Numbered from the stretch's first letter, positions 36,254-46,174 are shown. The stretch: DNA of 64,000 nucleotides from Sphingobacterium olei (GCF_005048855.1 NZ_SUME01000009.1:62001-126000), one strand, 5' to 3'. The notes: generated from the sequence alone by a model not told the origin. Translations and numbers: made by a program.

Positions 36254-38902
36254 TTAATAATTATAATGGCTGTTGCGCTTCGTTAATTTAAGATCTTGCA
36301 GTATGCTTGCTTTAGCCCGAATGGTTACGTTATAACTTTGATATCGGCCAAAAGGTACCCAGCCAAAGGACATATCCCAACAATGAAGATCACGATAAAT
36401 AGAAAAACGTGTTAGAGAAACCTCCTTTTGTCTAAAATCATACCCACTATTGAATTGTATTTTCCATTTCGGTGTTACATTAAAATCACCGTGCAGATTT
36501 ACCGTAGCGGTATAGTCACCGGTTTCTTTACGCTCCACCGCATCAAAACGGCGGGAATACTGAAAACTGAAGGATCCAGCTAAATTCCAGGGAATATTAA
36601 AATCTACAAATGCATTGGGATCCGTACTAATTCTAGCCAAAGCGTCAGCCTGCTCTTGGGTCATAGCTGGCATATTATTTCGAAGGGAATCAATATTATC
36701 ACTCCTGCTTTTTGACGCATCGGGATTAAAAGTATAGTCAAAAGACAAACCAAAATTGGTAAGACGTGCGAGTTTACCGTCCTCAATAGCAAATCGGTTG
36801 TAACGTTGTCCGCGATCGTCGAGCTGATACGGGTCAAATGATCCGTTAAAATTCAAGTTTATTTTCTGATTAAATAAAGAGGTTCTTCCTGAAAAACTGA
36901 TCGTCGAAAGTTTCAAGGAATCGGCCGCAAAATTGTAGTTCCCGCTGAATGTCAACCCCTGTATAATTGGGACTTTCTTAACCCCTTTACCCGTCGTATC
37001 ATTCTGTGTTCTAACTTTTGCTTCAATATTATTATCTACAGAGAACCCTATTCCTGCCGATTGTCCCGAAGAAGGAGAACCATAAATTCCACCTTCAAAA
37101 ATGGAATAGTCTCTTAATCTACCACTCTCATCAATATAAGACTTATAAAAACCATACATTGGATTAGAAAAATCTGGGCGATAGTTAAAATTTACAGATG
37201 GTGTTACCACATGACGTATGGCTTCGACTTTGCCAATTTGGGGATACCTACCATATATTTTGGTAGAGAGTCCACTCGAAAAAGAGTAATCATATGCCCT
37301 TCTAAATCCTTGAATTGTATCTCTTACCGTTTCAAAGCCGTTAATCGTATTTTCTGAACGATTACGAATAGATTGAAGATACCATCTTTCCGTGTAGTTC
37401 ATCGACGTATTAAATTGGAAGTATTTAAACGCATTCAAACTCAAACTCACGGGTACACTATGTTGAAACCCATTTGTAAAACGTTGTAAGGATTCTTTCT
37501 TAAACAACGTGGAATCTCCCGTAGAAATAGTATTCCTCCCCTGCAAACTATATCCAACTGTAATACGTTGGTACCACTTCTGTTCACCTACACGATCTTT
37601 AGAATCGAATGGATTAAAAGTGGCCACATTTAAACTAAAAGTAGGTAATTCTAAATCCACTTTACCGGAAGTCATATCTTGGCGATGGCTCAAACTGGAG
37701 GTAAAGTTCACCTTACCATCTGCAAAAACCCTCCCATAACTGATCGAAGAAGACATGTTATTGCGGGTCAGCTGATCATAGTCATACGTGCTATTTGCTC
37801 CTGTGTTTTGAAAATATGAACCTGTACCAAAATTAACGGACGCTGAAAAAGAAGTTCCGGGATTGGCTTCTTGACGCTGCGTATGGTTCCAGGTTACGTT
37901 AAAATCCTTATTGGTCCCATAGTTATCTGCACCTTCAACTCCTGTCTTTGTCCACGCGTAGCGAAGATTAAAACCACCACTATATTTATAATTCACCATA
38001 TAGTTGGTGCGCATAGAAGCCTCCCAAGATCCTTTAGAATAAAAGCTTCCTCTAAACTCGGTATCCCAATAATCATTAAATGTTAAATACCAACCTAGGT
38101 CACGTAGCGCGAATCCTCTCGCAGCATCCTCACCAAAAGAAGGAAATAAAAATCCGGAAGATTTTTTGTCCTGCTTTGGAAAAAAACCAAACGGGATTGC
38201 TATAAATTTAATGGGGATGCCCTGTACAACCAAATAAGACGGCCCGGCTATAATCTGCTTGTCGAGAATTAGACCTTTGCTGATATGAATACCAAAGTGG
38301 GTATGAGGTTCGGGAAGATCACAAGTGCTATATAAGCCATGGTAGATAGACATCTCGTCGTACATATTTTTACGAACCGCACGTGCCTGAATAAAACCGC
38401 CATCCACCTCTGTCATGACGCCAAAGGTTTTGCCTTCCTGTGTTTTATAATTATATGTTAAAGAATCAACAGCCTTGGGGGTATCATTTGGAAACAAAAC
38501 CACAGGCCTGCCTACATACTTACTATTGTGATCCGTTACACCACTTGCATATAGCAGGTTATTATTTCGATCTAAACGGATATAATCCGCAGACAGTTCA
38601 AAGTCTTGATATTTTACTTTTGCACCCTTATATAAATGAACAATATTTTTGCTGACCTCATTCCAAGAGGAGTCATTCGCCACGATAGTCACTACAGTTT
38701 CCAATCCACTTTCGTCCTTCATAACGACAGTATCTTTACCAGAAGAAGTGCGCAAGTGATTTTTACTAGTATCCTGCACAATTAAACTTGTATCTTGCAC
38801 GTTGTTGTTGGTGGTGTCTGGTGTTACAACTTGTCCGATAACGGAAGAAGACCCCAACAAAAGGAACAGAAAAGAAAATAAAATACAAGTTAACGCCTTC
38901 AA
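36254..38902 (-). CDS. lptD: LPS assembly protein LptD (OstA-like)
   Basis: Outer-membrane barrel placing lipopolysaccharide in the outer leaflet, 882 residues. The signal peptide covers about 1-23. A periplasmic OstA/LptA-like jellyroll follows (VHLYKGAKVKYQDFELSADY, about 88-107, then YASGVTDHNSKYVGRPVV). The long C-terminal barrel consists of many aromatic strands. The usual paired Cys residues of E. coli LptD are not obvious, as in many Bacteroidota homologues. Divergent from the amidase genes by 168 bp, it shares an envelope-biogenesis neighbourhood. Confidence 0.93.
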   Translation of the reverse strand: MKALTCILFSFLFLLLGSSSVIGQVVTPDTTNNNVQDTSLIVQDTSKNHLRTSSGKDTVVMKDESGLETVVTIVANDSSWNEVSKNIVHLYKGAKVKYQDFELSADYIRLDRNNNLLYASGVTDHNSKYVGRPVVLFPNDTPKAVDSLTYNYKTQEGKTFGVMTEVDGGFIQARAVRKNMYDEMSIYHGLYSTCDLPEPHTHFGIHISKGLILDKQIIAGPSYLVVQGIPIKFIAIPFGFFPKQDKKSSGFLFPSFGEDAARGFALRDLGWYLTFNDYWDTEFRGSFYSKGSWEASMRTNYMVNYKYSGGFNLRYAWTKTGVEGADNYGTNKDFNVTWNHTQRQEANPGTSFSASVNFGTGSYFQNTGANSTYDYDQLTRNNMSSSISYGRVFADGKVNFTSSLSHRQDMTSGKVDLELPTFSLNVATFNPFDSKDRVGEQKWYQRITVGYSLQGRNTISTGDSTLFKKESLQRFTNGFQHSVPVSLSLNAFKYFQFNTSMNYTERWYLQSIRNRSENTINGFETVRDTIQGFRRAYDYSFSSGLSTKIYGRYPQIGKVEAIRHVVTPSVNFNYRPDFSNPMYGFYKSYIDESGRLRDYSIFEGGIYGSPSSGQSAGIGFSVDNNIEAKVRTQNDTTGKGVKKVPIIQGLTFSGNYNFAADSLKLSTISFSGRTSLFNQKINLNFNGSFDPYQLDDRGQRYNRFAIEDGKLARLTNFGLSFDYTFNPDASKSRSDNIDSLRNNMPAMTQEQADALARISTDPNAFVDFNIPWNLAGSFSFQYSRRFDAVERKETGDYTATVNLHGDFNVTPKWKIQFNSGYDFRQKEVSLTRFSIYRDLHCWDMSFGWVPFGRYQSYNVTIRAKASILQDLKLTKRNSHYNY

Positions 38903-39070
38903 AATGAATTACGAATATTATTTTTGTGGTAAATTTAAACTGTTGTTGGCAAAATTAGTCAAAAAACAATTAGAAAAAACTAGTATTTTTCGCATGTTCC
39001 ATTATTCAATTTATCGTTGTCACACAGCATCAATGAAAGTACAACGACAAATTTGTAAAATATTATACAG

Positions 39071-39925
39071 ATGAAGTTTATAAATAATGTTAAAAAATTA
39101 AGTTTAGCCGTAACACTCTGTTTTATAACCCTCATTTTTACAGCTTTTCATCCCAATAAAAGCGACATCGACCCTCCAAAAGCGAGCTTCACTGTAGTAA
39201 TAGATCCCGGCCATGGTGGAAATAAACCCGGTGCAAGAGGTAGACAATCGGCTGAAAAAGACATCGTATTAGATGTATCCAAGAAACTAAAAAAAATGTT
39301 AGAAGACAGCATCCCCGATGTACAGGTTATCTTGACCCGTTCCACGGATGTCGACGTGGAATTTTACAAGAGGACGGATATTGCGAATAAAAGCCACGCG
39401 GATATTTTTATATCCATTCATGCTAATTCCGCTGATCGGGATATTCGAGTAAAGAATAGACAGGGACGATACGTCAATTCCGTAAAACGGAATCCGGGAG
39501 TTAAAGGCACCGAAACATTGGTATTGGGTTTCCATCGAATCAATGAACAAGATGTAGCCATCCGTGAAAATGCAGATATATTATTAGAAGACAACTATGA
39601 AGAAAATTATCATGGTTTCGATCCCAAAGATCCCTCCAGTTACATTGTATTTAAGCTGATGAAAAGACAATTTAGGGATCAGAGCATTAAATTGGCTTCG
39701 CTTATGCAGCACGAATATAGCAAATCCTCTCGTGGCAATCGGGGTGTTAAAGAACAGGGCCTCGCTGTTTTGGCCAAAGCAGGGATGCCCGCAGTCCTAA
39801 CAGAAATCGGATTCATAAGTAGTCCGGAAGAAGAAGCTTATATGCTGTCGCAAAATGGACAACAGGAAATCGTGACGAACCTTTTTCAGGCGATCAAAAC
39901 ATTCAAAACTGCAAATAAAAAATAA
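39071..39925 (+). CDS. N-acetylmuramoyl-L-alanine amidase (Amidase_3), copy 1
   Basis: Periplasmic zinc amidase cleaving the bond between MurNAc and the stem peptide. The protein has 284 residues with an N-terminal signal or anchor (about 10-28). The catalytic domain shows VVIDPGHGGNKPGARG (zinc His, about 41-56), SIHANSADRD (second His region), and the late TEIGFISSPEEEAYM with catalytic Glu. An insertion between SIHANS and the FKLMKRQ segment is longer than in AmiC. The next gene is a tandem duplicate. It is placed divergently from lptD. Confidence 0.92.
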   Translation: MKFINNVKKLSLAVTLCFITLIFTAFHPNKSDIDPPKASFTVVIDPGHGGNKPGARGRQSAEKDIVLDVSKKLKKMLEDSIPDVQVILTRSTDVDVEFYKRTDIANKSHADIFISIHANSADRDIRVKNRQGRYVNSVKRNPGVKGTETLVLGFHRINEQDVAIRENADILLEDNYEENYHGFDPKDPSSYIVFKLMKRQFRDQSIKLASLMQHEYSKSSRGNRGVKEQGLAVLAKAGMPAVLTEIGFISSPEEEAYMLSQNGQQEIVTNLFQAIKTFKTANKK

Positions 39926-39969
39926 CAATCTTATTTCCTCGCCGGGGAAATAGCTAAATAATACCAACA

Positions 39970-40848
39970 TTGGAAAACTATAAAAGAAAATATATAGCGC
40001 ATTCAGCAGGCACTGCCATACTACTATCCGTATTCATCTTGGTCACCGCGTGGATGCCCAGCAGACACTCCGAGCCTATTTCATCGGGAGGTATGGAATA
40101 TAAAATGAAAACCATTGTGCTTGATGCCGGCCACGGCGGTCACGATCCGGGTGCAGTTGGTAGAAAATCAAAAGAGAAAGACATTGCCCTGCAAGTAGTA
40201 CTAAAGCTTGGAAAGCGAATAGAAGAAGGCTTGCCCGGTGTAAAAGTTATCTACACCCGTACGACAGATGTGTATCCCAAACTATACGAACGTCCGGCAT
40301 TGGCTAATAAACATAAGGCAGATTTATTTATTTCTGTGCATTGTAATTCCGGAGGAGCAACTACCCGCAGAGTCAAAAATTCAAAAGGCCGATACGTGAC
40401 AACATCTGTATTGAACACTTCCGCAAAGGGAACGGAAACACTGGTATGTGGTTTCAACAGAATGGATCAGCAAGATGTGGCTATCCGCGAAAATGCCTCT
40501 ATCTTATCCGAAGAAAATTATCAGGACAACTATAATGGATTCGACCCCAATGATCCGTCCAGTTATATCGTGTTCAAATTGATGAAAAGACAATTTCGAG
40601 ATCAAAGCATTAAATTGGCTACGTATATGCAAAATGAATTTTCAAGTTCGTCGCGTACCAACCGTGGTGTGAAAGAACAGGGGCTTGCCGTATTAGCTAC
40701 AGCCGGTATGCCAGCAGTATTAACGGAGATCGGTTTTATCAGCAATCCAAGTGAAGAAGAATTCATGATGTCATCCGCCGGACAACAAGAAATTGTCGAA
40801 AATCTTTTTAATGCTATTAAAACTTACAAAACATCCGTTGAAAAATAA
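39970..40848 (+). CDS. N-acetylmuramoyl-L-alanine amidase (Amidase_3), copy 2
   Basis: Tandem paralogue of the preceding amidase, 292 residues, with an N-terminal membrane segment (about 14-30). Same motif order: VLDAGHGGHDPGAVG, SVHCNSGG, and TEIGFISNPSEEEFMM. Stretches such as DPSSYIVFKLMKRQFRDQS are identical in both copies, showing a local duplication. The start is TTG at 39970; the next ATG would remove the membrane leader, so TTG is preferred. Only 44 nt separate the genes. Possibly the two copies differ in timing or anchoring. Confidence 0.9.
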   Translation: MENYKRKYIAHSAGTAILLSVFILVTAWMPSRHSEPISSGGMEYKMKTIVLDAGHGGHDPGAVGRKSKEKDIALQVVLKLGKRIEEGLPGVKVIYTRTTDVYPKLYERPALANKHKADLFISVHCNSGGATTRRVKNSKGRYVTTSVLNTSAKGTETLVCGFNRMDQQDVAIRENASILSEENYQDNYNGFDPNDPSSYIVFKLMKRQFRDQSIKLATYMQNEFSSSSRTNRGVKEQGLAVLATAGMPAVLTEIGFISNPSEEEFMMSSAGQQEIVENLFNAIKTYKTSVEK

Positions 40849-40903
40849 ATAATTTACTATTTTCGTATACTGACGTATTTAGAGTTCCCTAAAACATATC
40901 ATT

Positions 40904-41851
40904 TTGAAAATATCAAACGAAACAAAAGTAGGTGCCCTTACAGCAATAGCGATTGCTATTTTATTCATTGGATATAGTTTTCTCAAAGGAAATGATGTTT
41001 TCAGCAGTGAAAACACCTTTTATACTGACTATGACAATGTAGATGGGCTGACGGTATCCAAGCCTGTCATGGTAAATGGATATCAGATCGGTCGTGTTTC
41101 CAAAATGAACCTGTTGAATAATGGCAAAATAAGAACAGAATTCAAAATCAACGACGACTATGATATTCCATCCAATACGGTAGCACGTATTATAAGTGCT
41201 GATTTGTTGGGAAGCAAGGCTATTGTTTTCGATCTGGGAAATAGTAAGACATTCGCAAAAAGTGGGGATCCTCTCCTTTCCGATGTGCAAGCCAATTTGA
41301 TGGAGAAGGTGGAACCACTTCAAAAGAAAATCGAAAATTTAGTCGTCAAACTGGATTCGGTGTTATCAGCAGTCAATACCGCGTTGGATGATGAATTTCA
41401 ACGGGATTTCAAAAGTAGCCTGAGCAGTATTTCCATCTCGTTGAATAATATGGAAAAAATCACGAATGAAGTAGAAGGACTAATGGGCTCCGAACGGATT
41501 AGGTTGGCTAAAATCATGCAAAATCTGGAGTCGATAACAGGAAACTTCAAAAACAATAACCGCAAGATCAATTCGATATTATCCAATCTGGACAACTTTT
41601 CTGACGATTTAGCGAAGACCGAAATCAAAGCTACTATCGATAATGCAAATAAGGCAATGAAAGATGTGCAAGCTATAACGGACAAGATTAATAACGGAGA
41701 AGGTTCAATTGGTTTATTGGTCAACGACGACCAACTGTACAACAATCTAAATAATGCTTCCGAAAACTTAGATCAGTTGGTTGAAGATGTTAAAAATAAT
41801 CCGGGCAAGTACCTGAAGATTTCAATCTTTGGTAAAAAGGATACAAAATAA
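40904..41851 (+). CDS. MCE-domain (MlaD-like) lipid-transport protein
   Basis: Inner-membrane-anchored protein of 315 residues with one N-terminal helix (about 10-26) and an MCE domain (about 36-115; FYTDYDNVDGLTVSKPVMVN). Its C-terminal helical part (about 120-315) includes coiled-coil segments. MlaD-type proteins form hexameric rings that bind phospholipid in transport between the two membranes. The start is TTG (MKISNETKVG), the second TTG in this run of genes. No MlaE/MlaF genes are adjacent here; the amidases upstream are likely co-transcribed. Confidence 0.9.
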   Translation: MKISNETKVGALTAIAIAILFIGYSFLKGNDVFSSENTFYTDYDNVDGLTVSKPVMVNGYQIGRVSKMNLLNNGKIRTEFKINDDYDIPSNTVARIISADLLGSKAIVFDLGNSKTFAKSGDPLLSDVQANLMEKVEPLQKKIENLVVKLDSVLSAVNTALDDEFQRDFKSSLSSISISLNNMEKITNEVEGLMGSERIRLAKIMQNLESITGNFKNNNRKINSILSNLDNFSDDLAKTEIKATIDNANKAMKDVQAITDKINNGEGSIGLLVNDDQLYNNLNNASENLDQLVEDVKNNPGKYLKISIFGKKDTK

Positions 41852-41901
41852 TAAAAAAGAATCCCGATTGGAATATTCCAATCGGGATTCTTTTTTATTA
41901 T
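41848..41901. terminator. 54-nt perfect palindrome terminator
   Basis: A perfect palindrome centred at 41874/41875, with a GAATCCCGATTGG core and A/T runs on both outer sides. It starts at the MlaD-like stop codon and ends 8 nt before the stop of the convergent S9 peptidase gene, serving both. Confidence 0.9.
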
Positions 41902-41908
41902 AATATTT

Positions 41909-44014
41909 TTACAGCGTTTCTTTCAACCATCCGAAAAATTCACGTTGCCATACCTGTGCATTATGACCCGAAAGAACCCAGTGATTTTCTTCAGGCAAAT
42001 AGACTAGTCTACTTTTAATATCTTTCAATCTTGCCGCCTGAAAAGCTTCCAAACCTTGTCCGATCGGAACACGATAATCCTTTCCTCCCTGAAAAATTAA
42101 TATTGGCGTATCCCATTTATCTACATGATTGATAGGATTAAACACCGTATATGTTTTCTCATTTGCTTTATCCCAGTATGGCCCGCCTAGATCATGGTTA
42201 GCAAAAAAAAGTTCTTCTGTAGTACCGTACCAAGAAGTCATATCAAACAATCCGCAATGCGAAATAAACGATTTGAAACGTCCCTCATGTACACCTGCTA
42301 GCATAAATACCGAATAGCCTCCATAACTCGCTCCCACTGCGCCTATACGTTCGTTATCTACATAAGGTTCTTTTGCCAGATCGTCAATCGCCGATAGGTA
42401 ATCACGAATAGATTGCCCACCCCAATCTTTGCTGATATCTTCATTCCATTTCACCCCCCAACCTGGCATACCCCGACGATTAGGCGCAATAACAATGTAT
42501 CCCTGTGAAGCCATTAGTTGAAAATTCCAACGGAAAGAGTACGATTGTGTTGTTGCGGATTGAGGTCCTCCCTGACAAAACAATAGCGTAGGGTATTTCT
42601 TAGTAGGATCGAAATCCGGAGGATAAATAACCCAAGAAAACAGGTCTTGTCCGTCCGAAGCTTTTGTGAACCGGCCTTCCACTTTCGTAGGAGCAATTTG
42701 TGCATAAGCTTCATCGTTCACTTTCGTGATCGGATTCAATTTTTTAGATTTAAGATGATACAGATATACTTCCGTTGCTTGCGTCAACGTAGTAGACGTA
42801 ACCACTAAGCCCTCCTTTGTTTCTCCTACAATTCCTGTAATATCAAACTGTCCCTCTGATATCTGTTGAATCTTAGGAAGCGCTCTATTTTTAAGGTTAA
42901 CCGGAATTTCTACTTCAAACAATTGTACCGCACCTTTTACGGGTGCAATAAAATAAATCCTACGATTATCTTTACTCCATGCAAACGAATTGATGGTTCC
43001 GTCCCAATGTGCGGTCAAATTCAACTTGATATCCATAGCAGCATCCCAAAGGACAATATCATTCTTATCTGCCTCGTATCCATCCGTTTTCATGCTCAGC
43101 CAAGCCAACATCCGTCCGTCTGCGTTATACATCGGATTGGTATCGTAGCCGTTCATTCCTTCAGTAAGGTTTGTTGTCCTTTTCGAAATTAGATCGTAAC
43201 GATAGATATCGGTGTTTGTACTTTGTGCATAATCCTTTCCGAATTTCTTTTTGCATACATATAAAACCGACTTTCCGTCGGGCGACCATGCGAAATCTTC
43301 GGCTCCTCCAAACGGAGCCTGTGGACTGTAATAAGGTTCTTCCGCCAACAAGTCTATGGCTTCAACAACCTTGCCCTGATCGTAACTCGCGACAAAAGGG
43401 TGATTGAAACGGCCATCATTGAATGAATCCCAATGCCTATAGTCCAAATCATCATAGATATACACATTCGATTTAGACAAATCTGTATATTTGTCTACAC
43501 TGTGATTCTTATTTACTAGCACTGATTTACTGAAAAGGATGTGCTTCCCATCAGGTGAAAACTTCACATTCTCCAATCCACCTTCAACATCCGTTAATTG
43601 CTTTGCGTTACCTCCCTTTATATTTTTACGCCACAATTGACCTTTGTAGGAGTAAATTGCATCACCATTGTCTTCTATATGTAACAGCGATTCTCCACCA
43701 GCTTCGGAAGTAAATTGAATGGGAGTACCACCTTTTACCGACACAATGAAAAGATTCTTCTCCGATTTATTTTCATCAAAATTGTAGTTTGAAACGCCAT
43801 AAATCAGCTGTGTTCCATCGGGGGTTAATCCCTCGGCGGACACCCGCCCCAGTTTCCACAATTTTTCAGGGCTCATGACTTCTTTACCAAAACTTTGCAT
43901 CCTATGGGTAATAAGGGATTTGTCAATTATTTTTTCCGGGGCACGTTGCGCAAAAGTTGATGAACTCAACAGCAGGGCAATTGCCAGAATAAAACTTTTT
44001 CTCATCATAACCAT
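41909..44014 (-). CDS. Secreted S9-family prolyl oligopeptidase-like peptidase
   Basis: Exported serine peptidase of about 700 residues. The start chosen (MVMMRKSF) puts a hydrophobic signal peptide ending SSTFAQ at the N-terminus; the frame continues 8 codons upstream to another ATG at 44038. Residues about 50-430 form a TolB/DPP-IV-like propeller with repeats such as FSPDGKHILF and WSPDGKSVLY. The alpha/beta hydrolase C-terminus has the nucleophile in GASYGGYSVF, Asp in QGGKDYRVP, and His in EENHWVL. It resembles acylaminoacyl-peptidase/DPP-type enzymes and probably releases dipeptides or acyl-amino acids in the periplasm. Confidence 0.92.
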   Translation of the reverse strand: MVMMRKSFILAIALLLSSSTFAQRAPEKIIDKSLITHRMQSFGKEVMSPEKLWKLGRVSAEGLTPDGTQLIYGVSNYNFDENKSEKNLFIVSVKGGTPIQFTSEAGGESLLHIEDNGDAIYSYKGQLWRKNIKGGNAKQLTDVEGGLENVKFSPDGKHILFSKSVLVNKNHSVDKYTDLSKSNVYIYDDLDYRHWDSFNDGRFNHPFVASYDQGKVVEAIDLLAEEPYYSPQAPFGGAEDFAWSPDGKSVLYVCKKKFGKDYAQSTNTDIYRYDLISKRTTNLTEGMNGYDTNPMYNADGRMLAWLSMKTDGYEADKNDIVLWDAAMDIKLNLTAHWDGTINSFAWSKDNRRIYFIAPVKGAVQLFEVEIPVNLKNRALPKIQQISEGQFDITGIVGETKEGLVVTSTTLTQATEVYLYHLKSKKLNPITKVNDEAYAQIAPTKVEGRFTKASDGQDLFSWVIYPPDFDPTKKYPTLLFCQGGPQSATTQSYSFRWNFQLMASQGYIVIAPNRRGMPGWGVKWNEDISKDWGGQSIRDYLSAIDDLAKEPYVDNERIGAVGASYGGYSVFMLAGVHEGRFKSFISHCGLFDMTSWYGTTEELFFANHDLGGPYWDKANEKTYTVFNPINHVDKWDTPILIFQGGKDYRVPIGQGLEAFQAARLKDIKSRLVYLPEENHWVLSGHNAQVWQREFFGWLKETL

Positions 44015-44137
44015 TTTTTTGAAGCCGCAAGATAACAAAAACCGTTGGTTTTTATTAAAATCATCTATACCTCCTCTGCATGATCCACAAAGCAGTCAAG
44101 TACATTTTTATATAACACCAATTCGTACCCATCACAT

Positions 44138-45628
44138 TTACTTTCGATCAAATTGATACCAATTTATTCGGGTTGACACACGCATCAATACCGCGAGAAT
44201 AATGAATACACCAATAGTTCCTACAATTAAAGAGTAGTCTCGTAGTTGCATTAAAACAAATATAAATCCGTAAAATAAGCTCAGAATTCCCGTGAAAAGC
44301 AATGCTATTTTTAGATCTTTTGTTATCGACTTAATAAAAGAAGCAATCAATCCAACTGTGGCAACAGCAGCCAAAACATAAGCGGTATTAAAATTTAAAT
44401 ATTCAGAAATCGCTAACAATAGAGAATAGAATAATACCATAGCCACACCAATTAAAATATATTGGATAATATGGATGCGCTGTTTTTTAATAATTTCCGT
44501 AAAGAATAAGGATGCAAAAGTGAGGATGATAACTAATATACCATATTTAGCAACCCGCGTAGTCTTCTGATAGTTATTTACTTCAGGTAAAAAATTAATC
44601 TGTACCATATCCGCATCGTTTGATTTTATAAAAGACGACGGAGTATTTACAGATGGATTTATTTCGGTCGATACATCGTCCTGAGCGAAATATCTATTTT
44701 CAGTTAAATCGATGCCCGAAAAAGAATACAAGCGACCAGGATTCCCCTCCCATTGCGCAGGCAGACTTCTGCTGAAACTTGGTATTTCCCAAGTCGCCTG
44801 AAAGTGATCAGCTTCTACATTCCGATCCTCGGGCAAATATCCGCCGTTAAAACTCGGATTATTCCATTTGCCTGCGACAGAAATAGAAGTTTGATTCGCT
44901 ATCGGAAAATAATTCAACGATTTGGAACCTCTCAAATTCATTTTTATTGAAAAAGACTTCTTCGTATCCATTATTGAGAATAGCGAAACATTAGCCACCA
45001 GATTGCTTTCAAAGAGTTGCAACGTTTTTTCGAACGTCCCTATTTCCATTATAGTGGTATCCCAGGTTAATGTTGGAGAACTCAGCAGCCCCTTGAGATC
45101 ACGGATACCAAAAACTAGCTTTGCGTCGTTCCAGCGCACATTCGCAAGGTCCGTTCCCAGTTTCTCCTGTTCCAATCCTGAAAAATCTCCTTCCATTTCA
45201 ATCTGAGCATTATACACAACAGATTGATAGATCCCTCTTTTCAAATATTCAGGGGTTACATTCGTCTTGATGTTTACTTGATTCGGCAATAAAAATAACC
45301 AATCCTGCTGTATACTTCTTATGATATTATCTTTACCTTTTTCGTCTCTCTCCGTAGTTTCCCGTACATAATCATAAGGTATAGCAAGTACCGGACTCGA
45401 AATAACTTGTTCTCTTCCCCATTTGGAAGAAATTTCTGCGGTGACATCTTGCTCCCTATATTTCCTTTCTCTAATGAGATCATCTACCAACGACATTGGT
45501 AAAAGTAACAGTAGAATGAGAAAGAAAATAACGCCCAGTTTCATGAGAACAGAATTAAATACCCTTTCCCAAAACGAAAGTTCATTTGGAGGTAATTGCG
45601 GAGGCATGTTGTGTGATGTAGTTTCCAT
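44138..45628 (-). CDS. creD: CreD-family inner-membrane protein
   Basis: A 496-residue inner-membrane protein. One N-terminal helix (about 28-48; GVIFFLILLLLLPMSLVDDL) is followed by a large extracytoplasmic domain with family motifs (SSKWGREQVISSPVLAIPY and AQWEGNPGRLYS). Five to six C-terminal helices start around residue 355. CreD (formerly Cet) is linked to envelope integrity and colicin tolerance in E. coli, where CreBC controls it. Here no CreBC exists; the gene lies last in an operon with a winged-helix regulator and a Coq4-like gene, 6 nt after the latter. Confidence 0.93.
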   Translation of the reverse strand: METTSHNMPPQLPPNELSFWERVFNSVLMKLGVIFFLILLLLLPMSLVDDLIRERKYREQDVTAEISSKWGREQVISSPVLAIPYDYVRETTERDEKGKDNIIRSIQQDWLFLLPNQVNIKTNVTPEYLKRGIYQSVVYNAQIEMEGDFSGLEQEKLGTDLANVRWNDAKLVFGIRDLKGLLSSPTLTWDTTIMEIGTFEKTLQLFESNLVANVSLFSIMDTKKSFSIKMNLRGSKSLNYFPIANQTSISVAGKWNNPSFNGGYLPEDRNVEADHFQATWEIPSFSRSLPAQWEGNPGRLYSFSGIDLTENRYFAQDDVSTEINPSVNTPSSFIKSNDADMVQINFLPEVNNYQKTTRVAKYGILVIILTFASLFFTEIIKKQRIHIIQYILIGVAMVLFYSLLLAISEYLNFNTAYVLAAVATVGLIASFIKSITKDLKIALLFTGILSLFYGFIFVLMQLRDYSLIVGTIGVFIILAVLMRVSTRINWYQFDRK

Positions 45629-45634
45629 ATTAAT

Positions 45635-46123
45635 TTATTTTATTGTAATTAAGTTCGTTTTTAACGTCAAAGAAGCGCGCAGATCGTCAACAGAACGATA
45701 CAGAAGCACTTTAAATTCGATCTCGTGAAAAGAAGCCATGTTTCTTCCCTTTTTAAAGGCCTGCATGTAAGAAGAAAAATATTCCGGGAAAATGAATCCA
45801 CCAATAAAAATCATTGCAAACAAGTATAGACTCAATTTTCCGTTGCCCAACAAAAGATATTGCATCGCAATCTCGTCTTGAATTTTCGTGTCCGTATCAG
45901 TAAGGATATGAAATACATCGTGATTTTCTAACTTAGGCATCACATCAAAACCATTGCGCGAATAAAAATCACCAAGCGCTTTACCCAACGTGCCCTCTGG
46001 ATAAGACAAGAACTCTATTTTAGTTATCCCCCACGCTTTCTTATTGATTTTAAACGTATTGGCATACACTCGTGACGACCATCCATATAAATGTAACATA
46101 AATTTCAAACGCAAACCTCGCAT
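45635..46123 (-). CDS. Coq4-family protein
   Basis: A 162-residue helical protein. The motif HDVFH followed by 11 residues and Glu (HDVFHILTDTDTKIQDE) is exactly the HDxxH-x11-E metal signature of Coq4. The C-terminal part (AFKKGRNMASFHEIEFKVLL then SVDDLRASL) follows the same family pattern. In eukaryotes Coq4 is needed for coenzyme Q synthesis, binds lipid and metal, and organises the Coq enzyme complex. Bacteroidota use menaquinone, so a role in ubiquinone is unlikely here and the substrate is unknown. It lies between a winged-helix regulator and creD, 6 nt from the latter. An inner ATG (MLHLYGW) is an alternative start. Confidence 0.8.
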   Translation of the reverse strand: MRGLRLKFMLHLYGWSSRVYANTFKINKKAWGITKIEFLSYPEGTLGKALGDFYSRNGFDVMPKLENHDVFHILTDTDTKIQDEIAMQYLLLGNGKLSLYLFAMIFIGGFIFPEYFSSYMQAFKKGRNMASFHEIEFKVLLYRSVDDLRASLTLKTNLITIK

Positions 46124-46142
46124 ATATTAGTAATTTAAAAGA

Positions 46143-46159
46143 ACTTTGAATTTCAAAGT
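46143..46159. promoter_or_regulatory. Putative operator, copy 2 (ACTTTG-N5-CAAAGT)
   Basis: A 17-bp palindrome ACTTTG-AATTT-CAAAGT in the 51-nt gap between the regulator stop codon and the Coq4-like start. The same half-sites and spacing recur at 47101-47117, ahead of the first gene of the operon. Occurring only at these two transcriptionally important points, it is the best candidate binding site for the winged-helix protein encoded between them. Confidence 0.6.
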
Positions 46160-46174
46160 GTATAGTTAAAAAAA

